Source: Bradyrhizobium ottawaense (lineage in GTDB: Bacteria; Pseudomonadota; Alphaproteobacteria; Rhizobiales; Xanthobacteraceae). Taken from it: DNA of 64,000 bases. The stretch covers positions 7,451,001 through 7,515,000 of the forward strand of contig NZ_LT629693.1 in the NCBI RefSeq assembly GCF_900099825.1. The letters run 5' to 3'. Below the pieces are notes generated by a model that saw nothing but the letters and a program-made list of their open reading frames with translations, did not search any database and was not told where the DNA came from. The position numbers and the translations under genes are program-made. Positions 54,774 through 63,512 of the stretch are shown here, in pieces (the stretch's first letter is position 1; each line of letters begins with the position of its first letter).

Positions 54774-54872
54774 ATGTTGAGGTTGTTCGTGGAAGAAGCG
54801 GCGGCGCTGGCATCGATTTCACTGTTTATCGGCATGATTGCGGTCTGGGCGCAGGTGATTCCCCAGCTCTGA
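54774..54872 (+). CDS. SOS-controlled 32-residue membrane microprotein
   Basis: A 32-residue frame with GGAG 8 nt before its ATG. After a short amphipathic start ('MLRLFVEEAAAL') comes one membrane helix, about residues 9-29 ('ASISLFIGMIAVWAQVI'), and the end 'PQL'. It lies 19 nt after the second LexA box and is followed at once by a terminator, so the unit is monocistronic. In Caulobacter the SOS-induced SidA (29 residues, single helix) blocks cell division through the divisome; this protein has the same size, topology and control. The analogy is inferred; I see no certain sequence identity. Confidence 0.72.
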   Translation: MLRLFVEEAAALASISLFIGMIAVWAQVIPQL

Positions 54873-54879
54873 AATGGCG

Positions 54880-54897
54880 GGCCGGAACCGGCCTTTT
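54880..54897 (+). terminator. Terminator of the SOS microprotein unit
   Basis: GGCCGG-AA-CCGGCC followed by TTTT, starting 8 nt after the microprotein stop. The loop is very small, so pairing may be a little shorter. The following 180 nt to dnaE have no gene and presumably hold the dnaE promoter. Confidence 0.7.
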
Positions 54898-55082
54898 GCG
54901 GGTCTGGAAATGCCTGCTGGGGAAAAGCCGGATGGCGGGCGCGCCGGTCGCGTTCCGCGTGGACTCTGCAAGGCCAAGGCATCACCATTGCGGCGCGCGA
55001 GTCGGCATTCGCGGAGGGCTTCTGCTTTCCCGAGAGCGTGACGAGCGCACCCATCCACTTTGCCAGAGCCCGTTAAACAGCC

Positions 55083-58000
55083 ATGTCCAGTGCCGGATTC
55101 GTCCATCTCCACGTTCATTCGGCCTATTCGCTGCTGAAGGGTTCGATCAAGATCGCCAAGCTCGGCGAACTGGCCAAGGCGGACCGTCAGCCGGCGCTGG
55201 CGCTGACCGACACCGACAACATGTTCGGGGCGCTGGAATTCTCCGACAAGATGGCGGGCTACGGCATCCAGCCGATCGTCGGCCTCGAGCTCGCGATCGA
55301 TTTCGGCGACCAGGACCCCAATGCGCGCAACGTGCTTTCGGCAGCGCCGTCGCGCATCGTGTTGCTGGCGGCGCGCGAGCGCGGCTATCGCAGCCTGATG
55401 CGGCTGAACTCCCGGGCGTTCCTGGAAACGCCGATCCATCAAGCGCCGCATATCAAGCTCGAATGGCTCGAGGGCGATGCGGAAGACCTGATCGCCCTGA
55501 CCGGCGGCCCCGAGGGGCCGATTTCGCTGGCGCTGCACGCCGATCAAGCCGCGCTTGCCGCAACGCGCTGCGACCGGCTCGCGGACCTGTTCGGCGATCG
55601 GCTCTATGTCGAATTGCAGCGTCACGGCATCGACCGGGAACGCCGCGTCGAGAGCAGCCTGATCGATCTCGCTTATGCCAAAGGCCTGCCGCTGGTTGCG
55701 ACCAACGAGCCTTACTTCGCCGCCAGTGACGACTACGAAGCCCACGACGCGCTGCTCTGCATCGCCGGCGGAAAACTGATCGCCGAAACCGATCGCGACC
55801 AGCTCACGCCCGACCATCGTTTCAAGACCCGCGCCGAGATGGCGGTGCTGTTCGCCGATATTCCGGAGGCGCTGGCGTCCACCGTCGAGATCGCCGAACG
55901 CTGCTCGTTCCGGCCGATGACGCGCAAGCCGATCTTGCCGCGCTTCACCGTCGGCGCCAGCTCCGGATCCGATGCCGTGGGCGAGGAAGCCACTGAGCTG
56001 AAGCGCCAGGCGGAGGAGGGGCTCGCGCGGCGGCTTGCGGTCCATGGCCTGTCGCAGGGCACGACGGAAGAGGATTATCAGAAGCGTCTCGCCTTCGAGA
56101 TCGACGTCATCAACCGCATGAACTATGCGGGCTACTTCCTGATCGTTTCCGACTTTATCAAATGGGCCAAGGCCCATGACATTCCGGTCGGTCCGGGCCG
56201 CGGCTCCGGCGCGGGATCGCTGGTCGCCTATGCGCTGACCATTACCGACCTCGATCCGATCCAGTTCGGCCTGCTGTTCGAGCGCTTCCTCAATCCGGAA
56301 CGCGTTTCGATGCCCGACTTCGACATCGACTTCTGCCAGGACCGCCGCGGCGAGGTCATCGACTACGTGCAGCAACGCTACGGCCGCGACCAGGTGGCCC
56401 AGATCATCACGTTCGGTACGCTGCAGGCGCGCGGCGTGCTGCGCGACGTCGGCCGCGTCTTGCAGATGCCCTACGGGCAGGTCGATAAACTCACCAAACT
56501 CGTCCCGCAGAATCCCGCGGCGCCGGTGACCCTGGCGGCCGCGATCGAGAGCGAACCGAAGTTGCAGGCCTTCCGCGACGAGGATGCCGTGGTGGCGCGC
56601 GCCTTCGACATCGCCCAGCGCCTCGAAGGCCTGACGCGGCACGCTTCGACCCACGCCGCCGGCATCGTGATCGGCGACCGGCCTTTGAGCGAACTGGTGC
56701 CGCTCTATCGTGATCCCAAATCCGACATGCCGGTGACCCAGTTCAACATGAAGTGGGTCGAGCCGGCGGGTCTCGTCAAATTCGACTTCCTCGGCCTGAA
56801 GACGCTGACCGTGCTCGACGTCGCGGTCAAGCTGCTCAAGCAGCGCAACATCCATATCGATCTGCCGACGCTACCGATCACCGATGCCGCAAGTTACCAG
56901 ATGCTGGCCAAGGGCGACGTGGTCGGCGTGTTCCAGGTGGAAAGCCAGGGCATGCGGCGGGCGCTGGTCGACATGCGGCCCGACCGCTTCGAGGACATCA
57001 TCGCGCTGGTGGCGCTCTATCGTCCCGGCCCGATGGCGAACATTCCGACCTATTGCGCGCGCAAGCATGGCGACGAGGAGCCGGAATATCTGCATCCGAT
57101 GCTCGAGCCGATCCTGAAGGAAACCTTCGGCGTCATCATCTACCAGGAACAGGTGATGCAGATCGCCCAGGTGATGGCCGGCTATTCGCTCGGCGACGCC
57201 GACCTGTTGCGCCGCGCGATGGGCAAGAAGATCCGCGCCGAGATGGAAAAGCAGCGTGCGATCTTCATCGCCGGCGCGGTGAAGAACGGCGTGCCCAAGG
57301 GGCAGGCCGATACGATCTTCGAACTGCTGGCCAAGTTCGCCGACTACGGCTTCAACAAGAGCCATGCCGCAGCCTATGCGCTGGTGTCCTATCACACCGC
57401 CTATATGAAGGCGCATTACCCGGTCGAGTTCCTGGCGGCGTCGATGACGCTCGAACTCAACAACACCGACAAGCTCTCGGAATTTCGCGCCGAGGCGCAG
57501 CGGCTCGGCATCAAGGTCGAATCGCCCAACATCAATCGTTCGGGCGCGACCTTCGAGGTCGGCGACAACACGATCTACTACGCGCTGGCGGCGCTGAAGG
57601 GCGTTGGTCCTGCGGCGGTCGAACTCATTGTCGAGACGCGGCGCGAAGGGCTGTTCACGTCGCTGGCCGATTTCGCCGCGCGCGCCAACCCGCGTGCCAT
57701 CAACAAGCGGGTGATCGAAAGCCTCGCCGCAGCCGGCGCCTTCGATACGCTGGATGCCAATCGCGCGCGGGTATTTGGCGGCGCGGAAGCGATCCTGGCC
57801 GCCTGCCAGCGCAGCCACTCGGCCGCAACGCTCGGCCAGAACGACATGTTCGGCGGCGCGTCCGACGCGCCGACCATCATGCTGCCGCAGCTCGAGCCCT
57901 GGCTGCCGGCCGAAAAACTCCGTCGCGAATACGATGCCGTCGGCTTCTTCCTGTCCGGCCATCCGCTCGACGACTACGCGACCGTCCTGAAGCGGCTGCG

Positions 58001-58592
58001 GGTGCAATCCTGGGCGGAATTCTCGCGCGCTGTCAAAACCGGCGCCACCGCTGGCAAGGTCGCAGCGACCGTGGTCTCGCGCATGGAACGGCGCACCAAG
58101 ACCGGCAACAAGATGGGCATCATGGGCCTGTCCGACCCGACCGGCCATTTCGAAGCCGTGCTGTTTTCCGAAGGCCTCGCGCAGTACCGCGACGTGCTGG
58201 AGCCGGGTGCTGCGGTGTTGCTGCAGCTCGGCGCCGAACTGCAGGGCGAGGATGTGCGGGCGAGGGTGCTGCATGCCGAGCCGCTCGATGCCGCCGCGGC
58301 CAAGACGCAAAAAGGCCTGCGGATTTTCGTTCGCGACACCAAGCCGCTGGATTCGATCGCGCGGCGGCTGAACATGCCGGAAGCGGCGCCGCCCGGCGGC
58401 CAGGCCAGGGGCGCGCCGGCGAAGCCTGCGCCCGCGCCGGCGGGCGGAGCCGACGGCGATGTCTCGCTCGTCATCATGCTCGACCTCGAAACCGAGGTGG
58501 AGATGAAGCTGCCGGGCCGCTTCAAGGTCTCCCCGCAGATCGCCGGTGCGATCAAGGCGGTGTCGGGCGTGGTGGACGTCCAGACGCTTTGA
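55083..58592 (+). CDS. dnaE: DNA polymerase III subunit alpha
   Basis: A 1169-residue replicative polymerase, the usual DnaE1 length. The N-terminal PHP domain begins 'FVHLHVHSAYSLLKGSIKIA'. The catalytic Asp residues are in 'SMPDFDIDFCQDRRGEVIDY'. 'PVGPGRGSGAGSLVAYALTI' and 'HAAGIVIGDRPLSELVPLY' are conserved palm/finger motifs. The C-terminal third carries a helix-hairpin-helix ('ALKGVGPAAVELIV') and an OB-fold region. It is the main replicase, not the LexA-controlled DnaE2, which is shorter. It stands alone between the SOS unit and the caspase-fold gene. Confidence 0.96.
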   Translation: MSSAGFVHLHVHSAYSLLKGSIKIAKLGELAKADRQPALALTDTDNMFGALEFSDKMAGYGIQPIVGLELAIDFGDQDPNARNVLSAAPSRIVLLAARERGYRSLMRLNSRAFLETPIHQAPHIKLEWLEGDAEDLIALTGGPEGPISLALHADQAALAATRCDRLADLFGDRLYVELQRHGIDRERRVESSLIDLAYAKGLPLVATNEPYFAASDDYEAHDALLCIAGGKLIAETDRDQLTPDHRFKTRAEMAVLFADIPEALASTVEIAERCSFRPMTRKPILPRFTVGASSGSDAVGEEATELKRQAEEGLARRLAVHGLSQGTTEEDYQKRLAFEIDVINRMNYAGYFLIVSDFIKWAKAHDIPVGPGRGSGAGSLVAYALTITDLDPIQFGLLFERFLNPERVSMPDFDIDFCQDRRGEVIDYVQQRYGRDQVAQIITFGTLQARGVLRDVGRVLQMPYGQVDKLTKLVPQNPAAPVTLAAAIESEPKLQAFRDEDAVVARAFDIAQRLEGLTRHASTHAAGIVIGDRPLSELVPLYRDPKSDMPVTQFNMKWVEPAGLVKFDFLGLKTLTVLDVAVKLLKQRNIHIDLPTLPITDAASYQMLAKGDVVGVFQVESQGMRRALVDMRPDRFEDIIALVALYRPGPMANIPTYCARKHGDEEPEYLHPMLEPILKETFGVIIYQEQVMQIAQVMAGYSLGDADLLRRAMGKKIRAEMEKQRAIFIAGAVKNGVPKGQADTIFELLAKFADYGFNKSHAAAYALVSYHTAYMKAHYPVEFLAASMTLELNNTDKLSEFRAEAQRLGIKVESPNINRSGATFEVGDNTIYYALAALKGVGPAAVELIVETRREGLFTSLADFAARANPRAINKRVIESLAAAGAFDTLDANRARVFGGAEAILAACQRSHSAATLGQNDMFGGASDAPTIMLPQLEPWLPAEKLRREYDAVGFFLSGHPLDDYATVLKRLRVQSWAEFSRAVKTGATAGKVAATVVSRMERRTKTGNKMGIMGLSDPTGHFEAVLFSEGLAQYRDVLEPGAAVLLQLGAELQGEDVRARVLHAEPLDAAAAKTQKGLRIFVRDTKPLDSIARRLNMPEAAPPGGQARGAPAKPAPAPAGGADGDVSLVIMLDLETEVEMKLPGRFKVSPQIAGAIKAVSGVVDVQTL

Positions 58593-58718
58593 TGGAACTT
58601 GGCGGGCCCCTGCACGCGGTCCGGAGACGTTGCTGAACCGGATTTCATTCAAGTAATGTTCAGACAGGCAGGCGCTCCATGTGCGCGTGCGTTTGAATCG
58701 CGGTGGGGACACAGGATC

Positions 58719-61079
58719 ATGCGACTGACAGCAAGGGTGTCGATCTTTACGGTATGTCTGCTTGTCGTGTCCGGGTTTCCGGCGCTCCTGAGTTCTGCCT
58801 TCGCCCAGCAGCAGCCGGAAAAGCGCATCGCACTGGTGGTCGGCAACGGCGCGTATGCGAAGTCGCCGCTGGCGACCGCGGCCAATGACGCCGGCCTGAT
58901 CGCGCAAACCTTGCAGGCAGCGGGGTTCGATGTGATCGGCGCCCGCGACCTCGATGGCGACACCCTGCGCAAGAGTTTCCGCGATTTCGTCCAGAAGGCT
59001 CAAGCCGCCGGGCCGGGCACCGTGGCGATGGTTTATCTCGCCGGCTACGGGCTGCAGCTTGCCGGTGAGAACTATTTCGTGCCGGTCGACTCCGCGATCA
59101 ACCGCGAGACCGACATTCCGATCGAATCCTTGCGGATCAGCGACTATATCCGGCAGCTCGCATCGCTTCCGCTCAAGGCCAGCATCGTCGTGCTGGATGC
59201 GGCGCGGCAGCAACCCTTCGTCGAGGGGCAGATCGCAAGCGGCCTGGCGCTGGTGGAGGCGGATCCGCATATGCTGATCGCCTATAACGCGGCGCCGGGC
59301 ACGGTCGCACCGCCGGAGCAGGGGCCGTACGGCGCCTACGCCCAGTCGCTCGCCGAGATGATCCGCGCCGGCGGATTGCCGCTGCAGGAAGTTTTCAACC
59401 GCGTGCGGCTGCGCGTCAACGAAGCAACCAAGGGCGCGCAGGTGCCGTGGGATTCGCAGAAGCTCGACGCCCAGTTCGTGTTCTTCGACCGTGCGCCGGA
59501 TGCGCCGGCGCAGGCGCCGCCGGATCAGGTCGCCGCTCTCCGCAACAAGCCGATCCGCGATCTCGGCGTGCAGGATGCCTACACCGCGGCGGTCGAGCGC
59601 GACACGCTGCAAGGCTATGAGGATTTCCTGATCGCCTATCCCGGCGATCCACTGGCCCGGCGCGTGCGCGCCATCGTCGCCGCGCGGCGCGAAGCGATCA
59701 CGTGGGGTCGGACCTACCGGGCCGACACGCCCAACGCCTATTGGTCCTATCTGCGGCGCTATCCGCGCGGGCCACACGCCGGCGACGCGCGCCGCCGCCT
59801 TGCCATCCTCACCGCACCGCTGGAGCCGCCGCCGGCATTCGCGGTCATGGACTACGATGTACCGCCGCCGCCGCCCGAAGAGATCGTCTACGTCGATCGC
59901 CCGGTGCTGGTTTTCAGCGATCCCGAGTTTGATTTTGCGCCGCCGCCGCCGCCGCCGTTCTATTACCTGCCGCCGCCGCCGCCGGATTTCATCGTATTGG
60001 AGCCGCCGCCACCACCGATCGGGCTTTTCATCCTGCCGCAGCCGCTGTTCGTGCCGATTCCAGTCTACGTTCAAGCGCCGGTCTATGTGGCGCCACCGCC
60101 GAACAACATCATCTACGCCAACATTCACAATACGACCGTCATCAACACCGTCATCAACCAGCGGCCTCTGCCGGCGCCGACAGGGCCGGGTGGTACCGCG
60201 CTCCCCTCCGCCAAAGGCGCCGCGCCGTCACCGGCCGTACCTGCACCCGGGCCCGCCGGCGCTACGGCCGCGCTGCCACCCGCGGTCGCGCAAAAGGCCT
60301 CGCTGATCCAGCAAGGCAAACTGCCAATGCCTCCGAGCGCATCGATAAACCCTGCCGCGAAGGCCGGTACAGCGGGCGCGCCGGTTGGCCGGATTGCCCC
60401 GGCGAATGCGCCGCAGCCTGCGAATGTGGCCCCGAACGCGCTGCCGCAAGGCCAGGCGTTGCCGAAGGCCAATTCGTTGCCGGTGCCCGGCGTCAAAGGT
60501 GCGCCGCCGCTACCGCCGGCTGCAGGGACCCCGCCCGCGAATGCGACCAATCCCAGTGTGAAGCTGGCGCCGCAGCAACCGGGAGCAGCACCTCCGGCAG
60601 CGGTTTCGAATGCACCTGCCGCCGCCGGCACACCGAGGGTACCGGCAGGGGTGGCAGCCCCGCCGAAGCCGAACAGCCTGGCGCCTGTCCAGGGGGCAAA
60701 CGCAAAGCCAACGGTGGCGCCGCAAGCCGTGAGCAGGCCGGCGGCCGTTCAACCGCCACCCAAGCCCTTGGCAGCTCTTCCTCCGAAGCGGACAACCATT
60801 CAGCCGGATGTGCGCCGGGCGACGCCGCCTCCGCCGCGTCCGGCTCCCCAGATGGCGAGGCCCGCCCCGCCGCCGCCTCGGGTCGCTTCACCGCCGCCGC
60901 CGCGGATTGTCGCGCCGCCGCCCCGGATGGCCGCGCCGCCGCCTCCGCGGCCGGCTCCGGCACCTCAGATCGCCCGGCCGGCGCCACCCCCACCGCCGCC
61001 ACGTCCGGCGCCGCCACCACCGCGTCCGGCGCCGCCAGCCGCAGCCAAGAAATGCCCGCCGAACGTTCCGCGGTGCTGA
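58719..61079 (+). CDS. Caspase-fold (peptidase C14-like) protein lacking both catalytic residues
   Basis: A 786-residue exported protein from ATG 58719. Signal peptide to about residue 29, then a caspase p20-like domain: 'KRIALVVGNGAYAKSPLATA', 'NDAGLIAQTLQAAGFDVI' and 'ENYFVPVDSAI'. The expected catalytic 'SGHG' is 'AGYG' (Y110) and the expected 'LDACR' is 'LDAAR' (A162). So both the His and the Cys are replaced and protease activity is unlikely. Past residue 370 come runs of Pro ('PPPPPEEIV', 'APPPPPPFYYLPPPPPDF') and a 300-residue Pro/Ala tail ending in 'KKCPPNVPRC'. It may be a structural or protein-binding protein. An 8-bp hairpin follows the stop at 61092-61115. Confidence 0.85.
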   Translation: MRLTARVSIFTVCLLVVSGFPALLSSAFAQQQPEKRIALVVGNGAYAKSPLATAANDAGLIAQTLQAAGFDVIGARDLDGDTLRKSFRDFVQKAQAAGPGTVAMVYLAGYGLQLAGENYFVPVDSAINRETDIPIESLRISDYIRQLASLPLKASIVVLDAARQQPFVEGQIASGLALVEADPHMLIAYNAAPGTVAPPEQGPYGAYAQSLAEMIRAGGLPLQEVFNRVRLRVNEATKGAQVPWDSQKLDAQFVFFDRAPDAPAQAPPDQVAALRNKPIRDLGVQDAYTAAVERDTLQGYEDFLIAYPGDPLARRVRAIVAARREAITWGRTYRADTPNAYWSYLRRYPRGPHAGDARRRLAILTAPLEPPPAFAVMDYDVPPPPPEEIVYVDRPVLVFSDPEFDFAPPPPPPFYYLPPPPPDFIVLEPPPPPIGLFILPQPLFVPIPVYVQAPVYVAPPPNNIIYANIHNTTVINTVINQRPLPAPTGPGGTALPSAKGAAPSPAVPAPGPAGATAALPPAVAQKASLIQQGKLPMPPSASINPAAKAGTAGAPVGRIAPANAPQPANVAPNALPQGQALPKANSLPVPGVKGAPPLPPAAGTPPANATNPSVKLAPQQPGAAPPAAVSNAPAAAGTPRVPAGVAAPPKPNSLAPVQGANAKPTVAPQAVSRPAAVQPPPKPLAALPPKRTTIQPDVRRATPPPPRPAPQMARPAPPPPRVASPPPPRIVAPPPRMAAPPPPRPAPAPQIARPAPPPPPPRPAPPPPRPAPPAAAKKCPPNVPRC

Positions 61080-61091
61080 GGCAAAGCGCTG

Positions 61092-61115
61092 CCGGTCAGG
61101 GCTGGATCTGACCGG
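61092..61115. terminator. Hairpin downstream of the caspase-fold gene
   Basis: CCGGTCAG (61092-61099) pairs perfectly with CTGACCGG (61108-61115) around an 8-nt loop, 12 nt after the stop. No T-run follows, so it is only a weak terminator candidate. Confidence 0.4.
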
Positions 61116-61681
61116 AGCTGCGCAGGGTCGCCGGGGAAAAGGGCGGCCCACCGACCGATCGAAATGAATATGCGGCGTGAATCGCCGCGGCGTTGTTGCG
61201 CCTCGCCAGGTTCAGGTGAGTTCGCACCGGCCGTTTGACGTGGTCGACGTTCGGACGCTGCAGCGCAGCTTCAACTGGCCGAATAGATCGGGACAGGCTC
61301 GCACGCGCCGGGCTACAGCGACCGCGCGATCAGGAGCTTCATGATCTCGTTGGTGCCGCCGTAGATCTTCTGGATGCGCGCATCCACGAACATCCGTGCG
61401 ATCGGGTATTCCTCCATGTAGCCGTAGCCGCCGTGAAGCTGCAGGCACTCGTCGGCGGTCTCCACCTGCTTCTGCGAACACCAGTATTTCGCCATCGACG
61501 CGGTAACGGTATCGAGCTGGCCGGCGACGAGCTGTTCCACGCACCAGTCGACGAAGACGCGCGCGATCATGGCCTCGGTCTTGCGCTCGGCTAGAGCATT
61601 TTCCATTTTCTGTGAATCGAAGGGATTCCCATTGAGCTGCGAATAAGATTCTGTGGCCTTCTCGGACTGAGGAGGCTGGCA

Positions 61682-62053
61682 ATGGGGTATTCGAACGACT
61701 TACGAATTCGAGTGATCCAGGTTGTTGAGGGTGGCGCGGCGGCGCGGGCTGCGGCAAGACAGTTTGTGATTGGGGATTCGACGGCGATCCGCTGGGCACA
61801 GCGCTGGCGGGAGACCGGTAGCTTTGAGGCCAAATCCAACAAGGGTCAGAGCCGGTCGCCGTTGAAGAAGCATGAGGAATGGTTGCTTGGGTTGGTTCGG
61901 CAGGAACCGGACCTGACTCTGGAAGAGATCCAGCGCCGTCTGCTCGATGAGCATCAACAAAAGGCGGGAATCGGGTCGGTCTGGCGGTTCTTCGACCGCC
62001 ACGGCATCAGCTTCAAAAAAAAGCGTTCGGGCGGCCGAGCAAGATCGGCCTGA
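61682..62053 (+). CDS. IS630 transposase, N-terminal part (orfA), copy 2
   Basis: Identical in sequence to the copy 1 product (123 residues): helix-turn-helix DNA-binding part ending after '[11 protein letters not shown]'. The A8 run is at 62015-62022. GGAGGCTGGCA precedes the ATG. A shift at the A-run leads into the catalytic frame. Confidence 0.88.
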   Translation: MGYSNDLRIRVIQVVEGGAAARAAARQFVIGDSTAIRWAQRWRETGSFEAKSNKGQSRSPLKKHEEWLLGLVRQEPDLTLEEIQRRLLDEHQQKAGIGSVWRFFDRHGISFKKKRSGGRARSA

Positions 62054-62621
62054 CGTCGCCGCGGCGCGGACGGCATGGGCGGACAATCAACCCAAGCTCG
62101 ATCCCGACCGACTGGTCTTCATCGACGAAACCGGCACCTCGACCAAGATGGCACGGCTGTACGGCCGGGCTCCGCGCGGCGAGCGGCTGGTCGGCAAAAT
62201 CCCGCATGGTCACTGGAAAACCAGCACCTTTGTTGCGGGCCTGCGCTCCACAGCCCTTACCGCACCATGCGTCATCGACGGCCCGATGAACGGCAATGCC
62301 TTCCTCGCCTATGTCGAACAGGTCCTGGTACCGACCCTCAAGCCAAACGACATTGTCGTGCTGGACAATCTCAGTGCCCATAAGGTGCCGGGGATACGTG
62401 AAGCGATCGAAGCTGCAGGCGCAAAGCTGCTTTACCTGCCTCCCTATTCGCCGGACTTCAATCCGATCGAGCAGCTCTTCGCAAAACTCAAAGCCTTGTT
62501 ACGAAAGGCTGCCGAGCGCTCCGTGGAGAGCCTCTGGAACCGCATCGCCTGCCTGCTCGACGCCTTCCTGCCGGACGAATGCGCCAACTACTTCCGCAAC
62601 TCCGGATATGCCGCATGCTAG
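61947..62621 (+). CDS. IS630 transposase, catalytic part (orfB), copy 2
   Basis: Identical to the copy 1 product. DDE residues in 'LVFIDETG', 'VVLDNLSAH' and '[11 protein letters not shown]'. The productive protein is expected to begin in orfA and cross at the A8 run (62015-62022). Confidence 0.85.
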   Translation: MSINKRRESGRSGGSSTATASASKKSVRAAEQDRPDVAAARTAWADNQPKLDPDRLVFIDETGTSTKMARLYGRAPRGERLVGKIPHGHWKTSTFVAGLRSTALTAPCVIDGPMNGNAFLAYVEQVLVPTLKPNDIVVLDNLSAHKVPGIREAIEAAGAKLLYLPPYSPDFNPIEQLFAKLKALLRKAAERSVESLWNRIACLLDAFLPDECANYFRNSGYAAC

Positions 62622-63512
62622 GTGGAAAATGCTCTAGCGTGAAGGCGGTATTCTGAAATTCGATGATCGGTTGACCGAACGCCTTGCGCTCCTTGGTGTA
62701 ATCGACCGTCAGCTTGACCGCGCGTTCCATCGAAGCCACGGCGCCGACGGCCAGTGAGAGCCGCTCCTGCGGCAGTTGCTGCATCAACTGGACGAAGCCG
62801 TTGCCTTCCTCGGTTCCGAGGAGGTTTTCCGGCGGCACCACCGCGTCGTCGAAGAACAATTCCGAAGTGTCCGACGCGTGCAAGCCGATCTTGTCGAGGT
62901 TGCGGCCGCGCCGAAAACCTTCATTGCCCTCGGTCTCGAGCACGATCAGCGATAATCCCTTGGCGCCGGGCCCGCCGGTGCGCGCGACCACGACAATCAG
63001 GTCGGCGGCCTGACCATTGGTGATGAACGTCTTCTGACCGTTGATGACGTAATTGTTGCCCTGCTTGCGCGCCGTGGTCCGCACGCCCTGCAGGTCGGAG
63101 CCGGTACCGGGTTCGGTCATGGCGATGGCGCCGACGAATTCACCGCTTGCCATCTTCGGCAGCCAGCGGCGTTTCTGCTCCTCGGATCCGTAGTTCAGGA
63201 TGTAGTGCGCGACGATGGCACTATGCACCGAAACCCCGGTCGTGACTTCCGGCACCACGGTTTCGATGTCCTCGATCACGGCGGCATCGTAGGCGAAACT
63301 GGCGCCGAGGCCGCCGTAGACTTCCGGCACGCTCGGCAGCAGCGCGCCCATTTCGCCGAGCGCGCGCCACGCGGAGCGGTCGACCATCTTCTGGTCGCGC
63401 CATTTCTGGGCATGCGGCGCCAGGTCCTTGGCGAGAAATTTTCGGAATTGCTCGCGAAAGACGTCGAGTTCTTCGGTCATCCACGATGAGCGATAGGGCA
63501 TAAGTCCTCGCT

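Larger units (their letters stand above)
61594..62634 (+). mobile_element. IS630-family insertion sequence, copy 2
   Basis: The same 1041-bp element as at 22413-23453, in the opposite orientation, flanked by TA duplications (61592-61593, 62635-62636). Ends are GAGCATTTTCCA and TGGAAAATGCTC. It sits inside the acyl-CoA dehydrogenase gene. All encoded products are identical to those of copy 1. Confidence 0.95.
61313..63501 (-). pseudogene. Acyl-CoA dehydrogenase gene split by IS630 copy 2
   Basis: The N-terminal part runs from ATG 63501 (GAGGACTT upstream) and the C-terminal part ends at 61313. Recognisable parts are '[20 protein letters not shown]' and 'YVINGQKTFITNGQAADLIV' of the FAD-binding domain, and 'YCSQKQ'/'LQLHGGYGYMEEYPIARMFV' with 'QKIYGGTNEIMK' of the C-terminal domain. 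Removing the IS and one TA gives an unbroken frame (...NTAFT-L-AERKTEAMIARV...), about 380 residues. The gene is thus a recent knockout. The two halves cannot make a working enzyme. It lies 11 nt after an SDR gene, probably one fatty-acid or terpenoid degradation unit. Confidence 0.95.

Noticed and set aside
54819..56855. A 678-residue open frame antisense to the start of dnaE
   Set aside because: Shadow frame opposite the PHP and catalytic region of dnaE.
55083..58592. dnaE as the LexA-controlled error-prone DnaE2
   Set aside because: The length, the PHP motif and the lack of imuA/imuB neighbours fit the main replicase; the LexA boxes belong to the short gene upstream, which has its own terminator.
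56871..60128. A 1085-residue open frame antisense to dnaE and the caspase-fold gene
   Set aside because: It is an Arg/His/Asp/Gly-rich shadow of two well-supported genes in GC-rich DNA, with no recognisable domain.
58719..61079. Active metacaspase involved in cell death
   Set aside because: Both catalytic positions are changed (Y110, A162), so proteolysis is not supported.
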